From Chitinophaga sp. XS-30 (lineage in GTDB: Bacteria; Bacteroidota; Bacteroidia; Chitinophagales; Chitinophagaceae), in contig NZ_CP043006.1 in assembly GCF_008086345.1 (NCBI RefSeq), forward strand, positions 2,168,032-2,232,031: DNA of 64,000 nucleotides, in the 5' to 3' direction. Shown piece after piece: positions 17,428 through 25,741 of this stretch. A model generated the notes under the pieces. It was not told the origin of the DNA, did no database searches, and worked only from the letters and a program-made list of their open reading frames with translations. Every line of letters starts with the position of its first letter. The stretch's first letter is position 1. Position numbers and translations under genes: made by a program.

Positions 17428-17602
17428 AACAGAAGCTGTGCGCAGGTATTATTATCCGGCTGCTTTTTAGCCGCAACGGCATGCCGGGCGCACCGGCAGA
17501 TCTATAGGCCAGACCCGCCCTGCACGGGTTAATCACACGTTAATTCGCTGCCGGAGAACCGGCTTTTTGCTATTTTCGCTGGAAAATATAGCTGTTAACC
17601 TG

Positions 17603-19261
17603 ATGGATCAATTAACAAAAGGCTGGATCATACCGTTAGTCATCATCATCGCGGCATGCGGGCATAAACGGGGGCAACCGCAGCAGGAGGAGATCGTCAA
17701 GGATATTCGTCAGCTGGATGAAGTTGTGCCGGAGCAGATCGCGGAGCGGCTGGATTATATCGTGGGCAATGAAGGCGTGATGGAGGACAGTATCCCTGTT
17801 TTCCGGCACTCTGCATTAAGTTATGCCTACGGTCTGAATAAGGCACATGCTTTCTGGTCCGCAAACGGGAAGATGCATCCGGCAACGGGTTCCCTGCTGG
17901 AATGGATCAGCACAGCAGATAACTATGGCCTTGTTCCCGGACATTTTCACAGCAAAGCACTTGACGATGCGGCCCGGCGGCTGGAGGCAGATGCCGGCGC
18001 GGCAAAAAATGCGGCCCTGTGGGCAAAGATGGATGTGATGCTGACGGATGCATTCATGAAAATGGCCTATCAGCTGCATTACGGCGTAGCGCCAAGGGAC
18101 AGCATTACCCTGCGCAGGGATTCCTTGCTGACCGATGAAACGCTTGCCGCGCTGATGCAGGATGCGTTGGGCCTGGGGAATGTTTCTGCCGTACTGCAAC
18201 GGCAGGAGCCGCCGCATGCAGGCTACACCGCCCTGAAGACTGCGGTGCGATTGTTCAAACAGCAATATGCCAACCGGTATTGGGACACATTGCCGCAACA
18301 ATACACGGATACGCCGTTATTCCGCCGCCTGCTGACTTCCCGCCTGATCCAAAGCGGTCATCTTGATTCATTGCTGCAAGTGGATTCGGTTACGCTGCGC
18401 AATGCCGTCAGAACATTTCAGCGCGAGTTCAATATCTACCCGGATGGCGTGGTGGGTAAACAAACCGTTCAGGTGTTGAATAAAAGACCGGCCGAATGGC
18501 TGCTGCAGGCTGCGGTGAACCTGGACCGCTGGCGGAAACTGCCGGATACCCTGCCGGAGCGTTACCTGATGGTGAATATCCCCGCTTTCCGGCTGACCGT
18601 TCTGGAACATGAAGATACAGTGCTCGATTCCCGCGTGATCGTGGGAACCCCACGCACCCGTACGCCGGTGCTCAACTCGGTTATGACCAACTTCGTGCTT
18701 TTCCCGTACTGGCGCGTGCCTTACAGCATCGTTTTCAAAGAAATGCTGCCGCAGATCAAAAAGAACCCTTACTATCTCATAGAAAAGAACCTGGAAGTGG
18801 TAACGCATGACGGCGAAGTCGTGAATCCTGATTCTATAAACTGGGCTAAGCTCGGGCGCAATCATTTTCCCTATGTACTGCGGCAGATGGACGGGTTGGA
18901 TAATTCGCTCGGCATCATGAAGTTCAATTTTTTCAATAAATACAGCGTGTACCTGCACGATACGAATAACCGCACTTTGTTCAGCAATTCCAACCGGGCG
19001 CTGAGCCACGGTTGTGTAAGAGTGCAGCAGTGGGACAGCCTGGCCATGTACATGGTGCGGGAAGATCCTAAGCCCGGTATGCGGGACAGTGTGCGCACCT
19101 GGCTGGAACGGGAGGAAAAGCGGCAATACGATCTTGCCAGGCGTTTGCCCATTTACGTGAGATACTTCACGGCGGAGATGCGGTACGGCAGGATGCAGTT
19201 CTATGAGGATATTTACGGGGAGGATAAGGTGTTGATGCAATATTTTGCTTTGGGGAAATAG
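17603..19261 (+). CDS. Murein L,D-transpeptidase (YcbB/LdtD-like lipoprotein)
   Basis: A 552 aa envelope enzyme that forms 3-3 peptide cross-links in peptidoglycan or attaches partners to it. The ATG at 17603 is chosen over an upstream frame start because it gives a lipoprotein signal, MDQLTKGWIIPLVIIIAAC, with Cys near residue 19. Then come a scaffold region, a peptidoglycan-binding-like helical unit (about residues 255-290, LRNAVRTFQREFNIYPDGVVG) and the YkuD catalytic domain with SHGCVRV (H469, catalytic C471). The order resembles E. coli LdtD. It stands alone, convergent with the isocitrate dehydrogenase gene and ending just before a hairpin terminator. Confidence 0.92.
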   Translation: MDQLTKGWIIPLVIIIAACGHKRGQPQQEEIVKDIRQLDEVVPEQIAERLDYIVGNEGVMEDSIPVFRHSALSYAYGLNKAHAFWSANGKMHPATGSLLEWISTADNYGLVPGHFHSKALDDAARRLEADAGAAKNAALWAKMDVMLTDAFMKMAYQLHYGVAPRDSITLRRDSLLTDETLAALMQDALGLGNVSAVLQRQEPPHAGYTALKTAVRLFKQQYANRYWDTLPQQYTDTPLFRRLLTSRLIQSGHLDSLLQVDSVTLRNAVRTFQREFNIYPDGVVGKQTVQVLNKRPAEWLLQAAVNLDRWRKLPDTLPERYLMVNIPAFRLTVLEHEDTVLDSRVIVGTPRTRTPVLNSVMTNFVLFPYWRVPYSIVFKEMLPQIKKNPYYLIEKNLEVVTHDGEVVNPDSINWAKLGRNHFPYVLRQMDGLDNSLGIMKFNFFNKYSVYLHDTNNRTLFSNSNRALSHGCVRVQQWDSLAMYMVREDPKPGMRDSVRTWLEREEKRQYDLARRLPIYVRYFTAEMRYGRMQFYEDIYGEDKVLMQYFALGK

Positions 19262-19336
19262 CGCGCGTATCAGGTCGTTGCAGTCGTTGTATGGCTATGC
19301 GCGGAAGGTATAGCGGCCTTTTTTTGAAAGGCATAA

Positions 19337-19373
19337 AAAAAGTCCCGGGCCAGCAGAAGGCCCGGGACTTTTT
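19337..19373. terminator. Bidirectional intrinsic terminator
   Basis: A 15-bp perfect stem (19337-19351 with 19359-19373) around a 7-nt loop, with A-run on one side and T-run on the other. It separates the convergent L,D-transpeptidase (+) and isocitrate dehydrogenase (-) genes. Confidence 0.9.
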
Positions 19374-19388
19374 ATTATCTGCAAAATA

Positions 19389-20621
19389 TTATTTGCCAAG
19401 TTTCGCTTTCAGCGCTGTATCCAGCTCCTGCAGGAACTCTTCGGTGTAGAGGTAGTGTTTGCCATGCTCTACTTTATTACCGTGGATACATACGGCCAGG
19501 TCTTTCGTCATTTTGCCGCTTTCAACGGTTTCGATGCACACCTGCTCCAGGGCCTGTGCGAAGTTGATCAGTTCCTGGTTATTGTCCAGCTTGCCACGGA
19601 ACTCCAGGCCGCGGGTCCATGCGAAGATGGAGGCGATGGGGTTGGTGGATGTGGGTTTGCCAGCCTGATGGTCGCGGTAGTGACGGGTAACGGTGCCATG
19701 CGCGGCTTCCGCTTCCATGGTCTTGCCATCGGGAGTGACCAGGGTGGAGGTCATCAGACCGAGGGAGCCGAAGCCTTGTGCAACGGTGTCGGACTGTACG
19801 TCACCATCATAGTTCTTGCACGCCCATACGAAGTTGCCGTGCCATTTCAGTGCGGAGGCCACCATGTCATCGATCAGGCGATGCTCGTAGGTGAGGCCCA
19901 GCTTTTCAAATTCGGCTTTGAACTCTTTCTGGTAAGTCTCTTCAAAGATATCTTTGAAACGGCCATCGTATTTTTTCAGGATGGTGTTCTTGGTGCTGAG
20001 GTACAGCGGCCATTTTTTGATGATGGCCTGGTTGAAGCAGGCGCGTGCGAAGCCGCGGATGGACTCGTCTGTATTGTACATCGCCAGGGCAACGCCGTCG
20101 CCTTTGAACTGGTACACTTCATGCTCGATCACTTCTCCGTTCTCGCCTTCGAATTTGATGGTCAGTTTGCCTTTGCCTTTCACGACGAAATCGGTGGCGC
20201 GGTACTGGTCGCCAAAAGCGTGACGGCCGATGCAGATGGGAGCGGTCCAGTTCGGCACAAGGCGCGGAACGTTCTTCATTACGATCGGTTCACGGAATAC
20301 GGTGCCGTCCAGGATGTTGCGGATAGTACCGTTGGGGGACTTCCACATCTGTTTCAGCTTGAATTCTTCCACACGTTGCTCATCAGGGGTGATGGTAGCG
20401 CATTTGATGCCGACGTTGTATTGCTTGATGGCATTGGCCGCATCTATGGTCACCTGGTCGTTGGTGGCATCGCGGTGCTCCATGCCCAGGTCGAAATACT
20501 TAATATCTAAATCAAGATATGGAATGATCAGTTTGTCTTTAATGAACTTCCAGATGATCCGCGTCATTTCGTCGCCATCCAGTTCAACTACAGGGTTTGC
20601 AACTTTAATTTTCTGAGACAT
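19389..20621 (-). CDS. icd: NADP-dependent isocitrate dehydrogenase, eukaryote-like (type II) family
   Basis: A 410 aa cytoplasmic TCA enzyme converting isocitrate to 2-oxoglutarate with NADP+. The beginning ([20 protein letters not shown]), the substrate loop ([20 protein letters not shown]) and the coenzyme region ([12 protein letters not shown]) are those of the dimeric type II family that includes mitochondrial IDH2, clearly different from the E. coli-type enzyme encoded next to it. The gene has its own promoter (TTG-N19-TATATTTC) and a terminator, so the two genes are separate units. Confidence 0.95.
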   Translation of the reverse strand: MSQKIKVANPVVELDGDEMTRIIWKFIKDKLIIPYLDLDIKYFDLGMEHRDATNDQVTIDAANAIKQYNVGIKCATITPDEQRVEEFKLKQMWKSPNGTIRNILDGTVFREPIVMKNVPRLVPNWTAPICIGRHAFGDQYRATDFVVKGKGKLTIKFEGENGEVIEHEVYQFKGDGVALAMYNTDESIRGFARACFNQAIIKKWPLYLSTKNTILKKYDGRFKDIFEETYQKEFKAEFEKLGLTYEHRLIDDMVASALKWHGNFVWACKNYDGDVQSDTVAQGFGSLGLMTSTLVTPDGKTMEAEAAHGTVTRHYRDHQAGKPTSTNPIASIFAWTRGLEFRGKLDNNQELINFAQALEQVCIETVESGKMTKDLAVCIHGNKVEHGKHYLYTEEFLQELDTALKAKLGK

Positions 20622-20661
20622 CGATTAATGTTTTTTAAAATGTGTTCGTGGTTTATCGCAC

Positions 20662-20691
20662 GAAATATACAAATCAATTATGAATTGTCAA
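20662..20691 (-). promoter_or_regulatory. Promoter of the type II isocitrate dehydrogenase gene
   Basis: On the minus strand TTG (20689-20691) is 19 bp from TATATTTC (20662-20669), which differs from TAnnTTTG at one position. It lies about 40 bp upstream of the start codon at 20621. Confidence 0.6.
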
Positions 20692-20725
20692 TTATCAAAT
20701 GGGGCAAGGGTTTGCCGGGAGTAAA

Positions 20726-20763
20726 AAAACAGGGGCTGTACTTCCGGGTACGGCCCCTGTTTT
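20726..20763 (-). terminator. Intrinsic terminator of the type I isocitrate dehydrogenase gene
   Basis: A 16-bp stem with one G-U pair (20726-20741 with 20748-20763) and a 6-nt loop, ending in a T-run on the minus strand, directly after the stop codon at 20781. Confidence 0.85.
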
Positions 20764-20780
20764 CTCTGTGTGTATGAAGA

Positions 20781-22046
20781 TTACAGTTGTTTGATGATCT
20801 CATCCGCGAACTCGCTGCATTTTACGAGGGTGGCATCATCCATCAGCTTGTAGAAATCAATCGTTACGCGTTTGCGCATGATGGCGGTGCTGAGGCCATG
20901 AACGATAATGTCCGCTGCTTCTTTCCAGCCCATGTATTCCAGCATCATCACACCGCTGAGGATCACGGATGAAGGGTTCATGGTATCTGTATCCGCGAAG
21001 CGGGGAGCAGTGCCGTGCGTAGCTTCAAATACGGCGTGGCCGGTAGTGTAGTTGATATTGGCGCCGGGGGCGATACCGATGCCGCCTACAGCTGCAGCCA
21101 ATGCATCGGAGATATAGTCGCCGTTCAGGTTCAGGGTGGCGATCACGGAATAGTCCTGCGGGGCCAGCAGTATCTGCTGCAGGAAGTTATCGGCGATCAC
21201 ATCATTGATAAGTACTTTGTTTAGCGCCAGCGCTACTTTCATTTCACGGTTGGCTTCATCTTCCCCTTTTTCTTTCTTCGTTTTTTCCCATTGCTCCCAG
21301 GTGTACACCTGATCGCCGAATTCCCTTGCCGCCAGCTCATAGCCCCAGTGCTTGAAGCCGCCTTCGGTGAACTTCATGATATTGCCTTTATGCACGATGC
21401 TGACGGTAGGCCGTTTATGTTCGATGGCATACCGGATGGCAGCGCGTACCAGCCTTTCCGTTCCTTCTTTGGACACCGGTTTGATGCCGAAGGAGGAGGT
21501 TTCAGGAAAGCGGATCTGTTTTACTTTCAGTTCGTCCTGCAGGAACTTGAGGAGTTTGTTGGCATCTTCCGTTCCGTACATGTATTCGATACCCGCGTAG
21601 ATGTCTTCCGTGTTCTCGCGGAAGATGACCATATCCACCTTTTCAGGGTGTTTGACAGGGGAGGGCACTTTGTTGAACCAGCGGACGGGGCGCACACAGG
21701 CATACAGGTCCAGCTCCTGGCGCATGGCTACGTTCAGGGAACGGATACCGCCGCCAACCGGAGTGCTCAGCGGGCCTTTGATGGATACCAGGTATTCCTT
21801 CAGCGCGTCAAGGGTTTCTTTCGGCAGCCATTCACCGGTGGCATTGTGGGCTTTCTCTCCAGCCAGTACTTCTTTCCATTCAATTTTCCTTTCCCCGCCA
21901 TAAGCCTTTTCAACGGCCGCATCGAACACCCTCACACTGGCGCGCCAGATATCCGGGCCAATGCCATCGCCAATGATAAAAGGAATAATCGGGTGGGCAG
22001 GAACTTTGATCTGCCCGTTCGTCATCTGAATTTTTTCTGCCGGCAT
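20781..22046 (-). CDS. icd: NADP-dependent isocitrate dehydrogenase, bacterial (type I) family
   Basis: A 421 aa enzyme of the E. coli Icd type. The phosphorylatable-loop motif [20 protein letters not shown] (Ser103), [16 protein letters not shown], the conserved [18 protein letters not shown] and, near the C-terminus, a coenzyme-binding GTAPRFAD region are visible. It catalyses the same reaction as the neighbouring type II enzyme, which belongs to a different family branch. No aceK kinase gene is seen nearby. It has its own -7 element upstream and a hairpin downstream. One of the two enzymes may differ in expression or coenzyme preference. Confidence 0.95.
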   Translation of the reverse strand: MPAEKIQMTNGQIKVPAHPIIPFIIGDGIGPDIWRASVRVFDAAVEKAYGGERKIEWKEVLAGEKAHNATGEWLPKETLDALKEYLVSIKGPLSTPVGGGIRSLNVAMRQELDLYACVRPVRWFNKVPSPVKHPEKVDMVIFRENTEDIYAGIEYMYGTEDANKLLKFLQDELKVKQIRFPETSSFGIKPVSKEGTERLVRAAIRYAIEHKRPTVSIVHKGNIMKFTEGGFKHWGYELAAREFGDQVYTWEQWEKTKKEKGEDEANREMKVALALNKVLINDVIADNFLQQILLAPQDYSVIATLNLNGDYISDALAAAVGGIGIAPGANINYTTGHAVFEATHGTAPRFADTDTMNPSSVILSGVMMLEYMGWKEAADIIVHGLSTAIMRKRVTIDFYKLMDDATLVKCSEFADEIIKQL

Positions 22047-22079
22047 ATATAATGTTATTATTTGCTATGAAATGCTCCG

Positions 22080-22087
22080 CAAAGGTA
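22080..22087 (-). promoter_or_regulatory. Putative -7 element (TACCTTTG) of type I icd
   Basis: The minus strand carries TACCTTTG, an exact match to TAnnTTTG, 34 bp upstream of the ATG at 22046. The -33 element is not clear (closest TTG at 24 bp spacing). Confidence 0.5.
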
Positions 22088-22263
22088 AGACATTTGCGGG
22101 CGGGGCAGTATCAAAATCCCTGAAATTTGACTGTAAAAGCATCTTTTTGCTGCGGCCGCCGGCGAAAATGGCGGTGAAATTTGCCTTTAAGGCCCTGTTA
22201 TCCGTTTTTACCGGCGATTTCCCCCATTTTACCGGTAAAAGCCCCTGTTACGCCTAAGCAGCA

Positions 22264-22294
22264 TTGTTCCGCCGGATGAGCGGCTGTAGATTTG
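22264..22294 (+). promoter_or_regulatory. Promoter TTG-N20-TAGATTTG for the LiaF-like gene
   Basis: TTG at 22264-22266 and TAGATTTG at 22287-22294 (exact TAnnTTTG) have a 20-bp spacer. The predicted transcript start near 22301 lies before the ATG at 22327 and excludes the longer frame starting at 22264. Confidence 0.65.
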
Positions 22295-22326
22295 TGCTAT
22301 CAAAAATTCAAAAACAATACAAACGT

Positions 22327-23079
22327 ATGAGCAAGTGTAATCGTCATTCTGATAATAGTGGTAGCGGTCTGTGGGGCGGTGTTGCGTTATTGTGCGTAGG
22401 CCTGTTCTTTTTGCTCCGCAAAATGGATGTGAGCCTTCCCCACTGGCTGTTTTCCTGGGAGATGCTGCTGATCGTCATCGGCTTCCTGATGGGTATCAAG
22501 AGCAGGTTCCAGGGCGCTACCTGGTTCATTATTACCGCGGTGGGCGCCGTTTTTCTGCTGGATGATATCCTGCCGTTCACCTGGCACCTGGACCGCTATC
22601 TGTGGCCTGTGCTGCTGATGGTGCTCGGTATCTATCTCATCGGGCGTTCCGCCAGCCGGAAACAGCGGTATGCGGAATACATGCCGGGGGAAGGCGGCAA
22701 CGGCGGACATAGCGGTTTCAGCAGCAGCAGTAGCGCCGGCGGGGATGATTTCCTGGAGATGACCTCCATATTCAGCGGGAATAACCGCACCGTCCTGTCC
22801 AAGAACTTCAGGGGAGGAACGGTGTCCACCATTTTCGGAAGCACGGAACTGAACTTCATGCAGGCCGACATCAGGGGAGAAGTGATGCTGGAAATTACCA
22901 CCGTATTCGGCGGCGTGGAGCTGACCGTTCCTGCCAACTGGGAGGTGAAAACGGCTGTGGACACCATTTTTGGAGGGATTGAAGACAAACGCTCCGCGGT
23001 GGTAACGCCCATGCCGGACAAAGTGCTCGTTTTAAAAGGCTCCTGCATATTCGGGGGCGTAGAAATCAAAAGTTACTGA
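22327..23079 (+). CDS. LiaF-like membrane protein (cell-wall-active antibiotics response domain)
   Basis: A 250 aa protein. The N-terminal half has four hydrophobic segments (LWGGVALLCVGLFFLL, LFSWEMLLIVIGFLMG, WFIITAVGAVFLLDD and WPVLLMVLGIYLIG), the DUF5668 pattern. After a Ser/Gly linker the C-terminal half has repeated beta motifs of the form ttIFGsteL, EITTVFGGVELTVP, DTIFGGIEDKR and CIFGGVEIKSY, the LiaF-type cell-wall-active antibiotics response domain. It probably senses or buffers envelope stress. It precedes a DUF4288 gene and a LytS/LytTR pair on the same strand, which suggests a shared envelope-stress circuit. This link is inference. Confidence 0.85.
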   Translation: MSKCNRHSDNSGSGLWGGVALLCVGLFFLLRKMDVSLPHWLFSWEMLLIVIGFLMGIKSRFQGATWFIITAVGAVFLLDDILPFTWHLDRYLWPVLLMVLGIYLIGRSASRKQRYAEYMPGEGGNGGHSGFSSSSSAGGDDFLEMTSIFSGNNRTVLSKNFRGGTVSTIFGSTELNFMQADIRGEVMLEITTVFGGVELTVPANWEVKTAVDTIFGGIEDKRSAVVTPMPDKVLVLKGSCIFGGVEIKSY

Positions 23080-23153
23080 CCCTTTTCTTCCGCCATTCTT
23101 TTATTCATTGTTTGCCCGCCCCCATCCATCCTTTCACCTGAAAATATTAAAAC

Positions 23154-23507
23154 ATGCATTGGTTTGTGGCGAAAATCGTTTACCAGATCATCTGCGGAAA
23201 AGGGGAGCATATTCCCCAGTTCGACGAGCAGTTGCGCCTTATCAGCGCTGTGAACAGGCAGGAAGCCTGGCGCAAGGCACAGGAGATCGGGCAGCAGGAA
23301 CAGTATGCCTTCCATAACCAGAAACAGGAACTGGTGGAGTGGCGTTTCATCAACGTACCGGAACTCCATACGCTGGACGAGCTGAAAGACGGTATGGAAA
23401 TATACTCCCGTGTGGAAGAGCCTGACAATGCCGGGAGCTATATTGCCCTGTTGCAGATGAAAGCTGCACAGCTGCAGTCGCAAAAGCTCTTTGAGCTGAA
23501 TGTTTAA
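23154..23507 (+). CDS. DUF4288 domain-containing protein
   Basis: A 117 aa soluble protein (MHWFVAKIVYQIICGKGEH at the start, then an alpha-helical SAVNRQEAWRKAQEIG segment and EWRFINVPELHTLDEL). The pattern of an opening W-beta strand followed by an A-x-x-x-EAW-x-KA helix is that of DUF4288. The function is unknown. It lies 74 bp after the LiaF-like gene and 17 bp before the sensor kinase gene, so it is probably co-transcribed with the two-component system. Confidence 0.75.
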   Translation: MHWFVAKIVYQIICGKGEHIPQFDEQLRLISAVNRQEAWRKAQEIGQQEQYAFHNQKQELVEWRFINVPELHTLDELKDGMEIYSRVEEPDNAGSYIALLQMKAAQLQSQKLFELNV

Positions 23508-23524
23508 CTCCTAACCTTCGTCTC

Positions 23525-24592
23525 TTGGCCAACAACCTGCTCAAAGTAAATCCTTTCCGATGGTCATTGCTGATCGCAGTGGGCGTGTTCATCAACCTGC
23601 ACCGGGTGATCATGAACTATTGGCTGGGAATAGACCTGGTGATATCCGCGATCGACAGTGCCGTACATACCATATTGCTGGCGGGAGCGGTTGCCCTGGT
23701 AGCGCAGACGCTGGCATTTTATCGTCCCATGAAAGGGAAATATTCATTTGTGGCTATCTTTACCGGGGCCGTCAGCCTCGTCTGGGCCGGTGTGGTGATC
23801 TGCATATTGCGGAGCATCTATAGCGACAATCTGCTGTATGTGCAATGGCTTTCAGATACCACGCCGATCCGTTTTGCATTGGGGTGGACGGTGATCACGG
23901 GTACCGGGTTCATTGCATTCTTCACATATGAAATGCAGGAACAGCAGGAAGCGCTGGCCAGAAAGGAAGCCGCGGAAAAGCTGGCCAGGGAAGCGGAACT
24001 GTACAAGCTCCGCCAGCAGCTGCAGCCGCATTTCCTGTTCAACAGCCTGAACTCCATCAATGCGCTGGTGAGCATCCGCCCGGAAGAGGCGCGGGAGATG
24101 ATCCAGAAGCTCAGCGATTTTCTGCGGGGCACACTCAAAAAGGAAGATCAGCTGTGGATACCGCTGAAAGAAGAATTGCAATATCTCCGGCTGTACCTCG
24201 ATATCGAAAAGGTGCGTTTCCGCCATCGTTTAACGACGGATATTGTGGAGGAAGACGGGATGCAGCATATGCAGATACCGCCGATGTTATTGCAACCAGT
24301 TGTGGAGAACGCCATCAAGTTCGGGTTGTACGATACCACGGAAGCGATCAATATCAACATCCGGGCCAGCCAGGAGAACGGCTTGCTGAAGGTATCCGTT
24401 TCCAATCCCTTCGATCCGGCCCTGCAGCATCAGCCCTCGCTGGGCACCGGCTTCGGTCTTAATTCCATCCGCAGGCGCCTGTACCTGCTTTTTGCACGGC
24501 AGGACCTGCTGGAGACACATATTGATGGTCAGCTATTCACAACAATCATAAAAGTACCGCAACTCCATGATAAAAGCAGTTCTGATAGATGA
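23525..24592 (+). CDS. LytS/YehU-type sensor histidine kinase
   Basis: A 355 aa membrane kinase. Four hydrophobic segments occupy about residues 13-135, followed by a short coiled-coil (MQEQQEALARKEAAEKLAR) and the His_kinase domain with LQPHFLFNSLNSINALV (phosphorylated H169), then an ATPase domain with NAIKFG and GTGFGLNSIRRRL. The most upstream start in this frame is TTG at 23525. The first ATG (residue 30) would cut the first membrane helix, so TTG is preferred. It overlaps the response regulator gene by 26 bp, indicating coupled expression. Confidence 0.9.
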   Translation: MANNLLKVNPFRWSLLIAVGVFINLHRVIMNYWLGIDLVISAIDSAVHTILLAGAVALVAQTLAFYRPMKGKYSFVAIFTGAVSLVWAGVVICILRSIYSDNLLYVQWLSDTTPIRFALGWTVITGTGFIAFFTYEMQEQQEALARKEAAEKLAREAELYKLRQQLQPHFLFNSLNSINALVSIRPEEAREMIQKLSDFLRGTLKKEDQLWIPLKEELQYLRLYLDIEKVRFRHRLTTDIVEEDGMQHMQIPPMLLQPVVENAIKFGLYDTTEAININIRASQENGLLKVSVSNPFDPALQHQPSLGTGFGLNSIRRRLYLLFARQDLLETHIDGQLFTTIIKVPQLHDKSSSDR

Positions 24593-25304
24593 TGAGCCAC
24601 TGGCGCGCGAACTGGTCCGGGAATATCTTCAGGGCCATCCCGGGATCACCATTGTGGCGGAATGCAACGACGGGTTCGAAGGATTGAAAGCCATACAACA
24701 GCATGCGCCTGACCTGATATTCCTGGATATACAGATGCCGAAGATCAATGGCTTTGAAATGCTGGAGCTGGTGGACAAGCTCCCCTGCGTGATCTTCACC
24801 ACCGCTTTTGAAGAATATGCCATCCGGGCATTTGAAGTAAATGCGATCGACTATCTGTTAAAACCCTTTTCCCGTGAGCGGTTCGACAAAGCCCTTCAGA
24901 AGATGCTGGAACGGAAATCGGAAGACAGGGTTACCGCAGAGCTGCTGGAAGCGGCGGGCCGTGAAGTGCCCATGCAGCACAACCGCGTAGTGGTGAAGAT
25001 CAACGGAAAGATCAGGATCATTCCTGTTCAGGAGATCGATTACCTGGAAGCGGCGGATGATTACGTAAAGATCGTCACGGCCGAAGGCACTTTCCTGAAA
25101 AATAAAACCATGGCCTTCTTTGAAAAGATGCTGGATGCATCACAATTCATCCGTGTACATCGCTCCTATATCCTCAACGTTTCCCGGATCACCCGCATCG
25201 ATCCGTATGAAAAGGAAACTTACCTGGCGATCCTGCGGGACGGGAGCAAGATACTGGTGAGCAAGACGGGTTACCCCAGGCTGAAGGAAGTATTGGGCCT
25301 GTAG
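24567..25304 (+). CDS. LytTR-family response regulator
   Basis: A 245 aa regulator with a receiver domain (LIDDEPLARELV; phospho-acceptor D54 in FLDIQMPKING; conserved Lys in YLLKPFSRERF) and a C-terminal LytTR DNA-binding domain (residues about 140-245: IPVQEIDYLEAADDYVKIVT, FIRVHRSYILNVSRITRI). It is the partner of the overlapping sensor kinase. LytTR regulators of this kind often act on cell-envelope genes. The target is unknown, with the upstream LiaF-like gene as a natural candidate. Confidence 0.92.
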   Translation: MIKAVLIDDEPLARELVREYLQGHPGITIVAECNDGFEGLKAIQQHAPDLIFLDIQMPKINGFEMLELVDKLPCVIFTTAFEEYAIRAFEVNAIDYLLKPFSRERFDKALQKMLERKSEDRVTAELLEAAGREVPMQHNRVVVKINGKIRIIPVQEIDYLEAADDYVKIVTAEGTFLKNKTMAFFEKMLDASQFIRVHRSYILNVSRITRIDPYEKETYLAILRDGSKILVSKTGYPRLKEVLGL

Positions 25305-25330
25305 CTTGCAGGGAATGCGGCACGCAGCTG

Positions 25331-25723
25331 CTAACTGTTCTCCCGGAACAATCGTTCCAGCTTTTCTTTCTTCAGTATCTTCTGCCCCTGTTCCCCGGTA
25401 GCGATCACCCTGTCGCCGGCACGCGCTTCAAAAGTGCAGATCACTTCATTCCCTTCGATCCGTGAGACAACCGCCGTAAACACAACGGTGACGCCGGCCG
25501 GTGCGGGGGATCTGTGCTGTATGCTGATCATCGTGCCGATCCCTTCTTCATCGGCATCTTTCATATCCAGCACAAACAGGCGGCAACACCATTCGGCATC
25601 GCGCGCCAGTGCGAACGTGGCATATACAGGATGCACCTGCCCGCTGTCGAATGCTGCGCAATCTTCTTCCCGTACGCGGCGGGAAAAGGTTTTGCGGTCT
25701 CCGGGATGAAATATTTCTTTCAT
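25331..25723 (-). CDS. Thioesterase-family hot-dog protein (FlK-like)
   Basis: A 130 aa protein. The ATG at 25723 is preferred to a TTG two codons upstream. The pattern HPVYATFALARDAEWCCR, then GIGTMISIQHRSPAPAGVTV and FEARAGDRVIATGEQGQ is that of a single hot-dog domain in the fluoroacetyl-CoA thioesterase-like family. Members hydrolyse acyl-CoA thioesters, but a physiological substrate cannot be stated. It lies 18 bp downstream of the Nramp gene and may be its operon partner. Confidence 0.7.
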   Translation of the reverse strand: MKEIFHPGDRKTFSRRVREEDCAAFDSGQVHPVYATFALARDAEWCCRLFVLDMKDADEEGIGTMISIQHRSPAPAGVTVVFTAVVSRIEGNEVICTFEARAGDRVIATGEQGQKILKKEKLERLFRENS

Positions 25724-25741
25724 GAGCAATTTGATTTATCG

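Noticed and set aside
19455..20510. 351-codon plus-strand frame opposite the type II isocitrate dehydrogenase gene
   Set aside because: Antisense shadow of a highly conserved gene.
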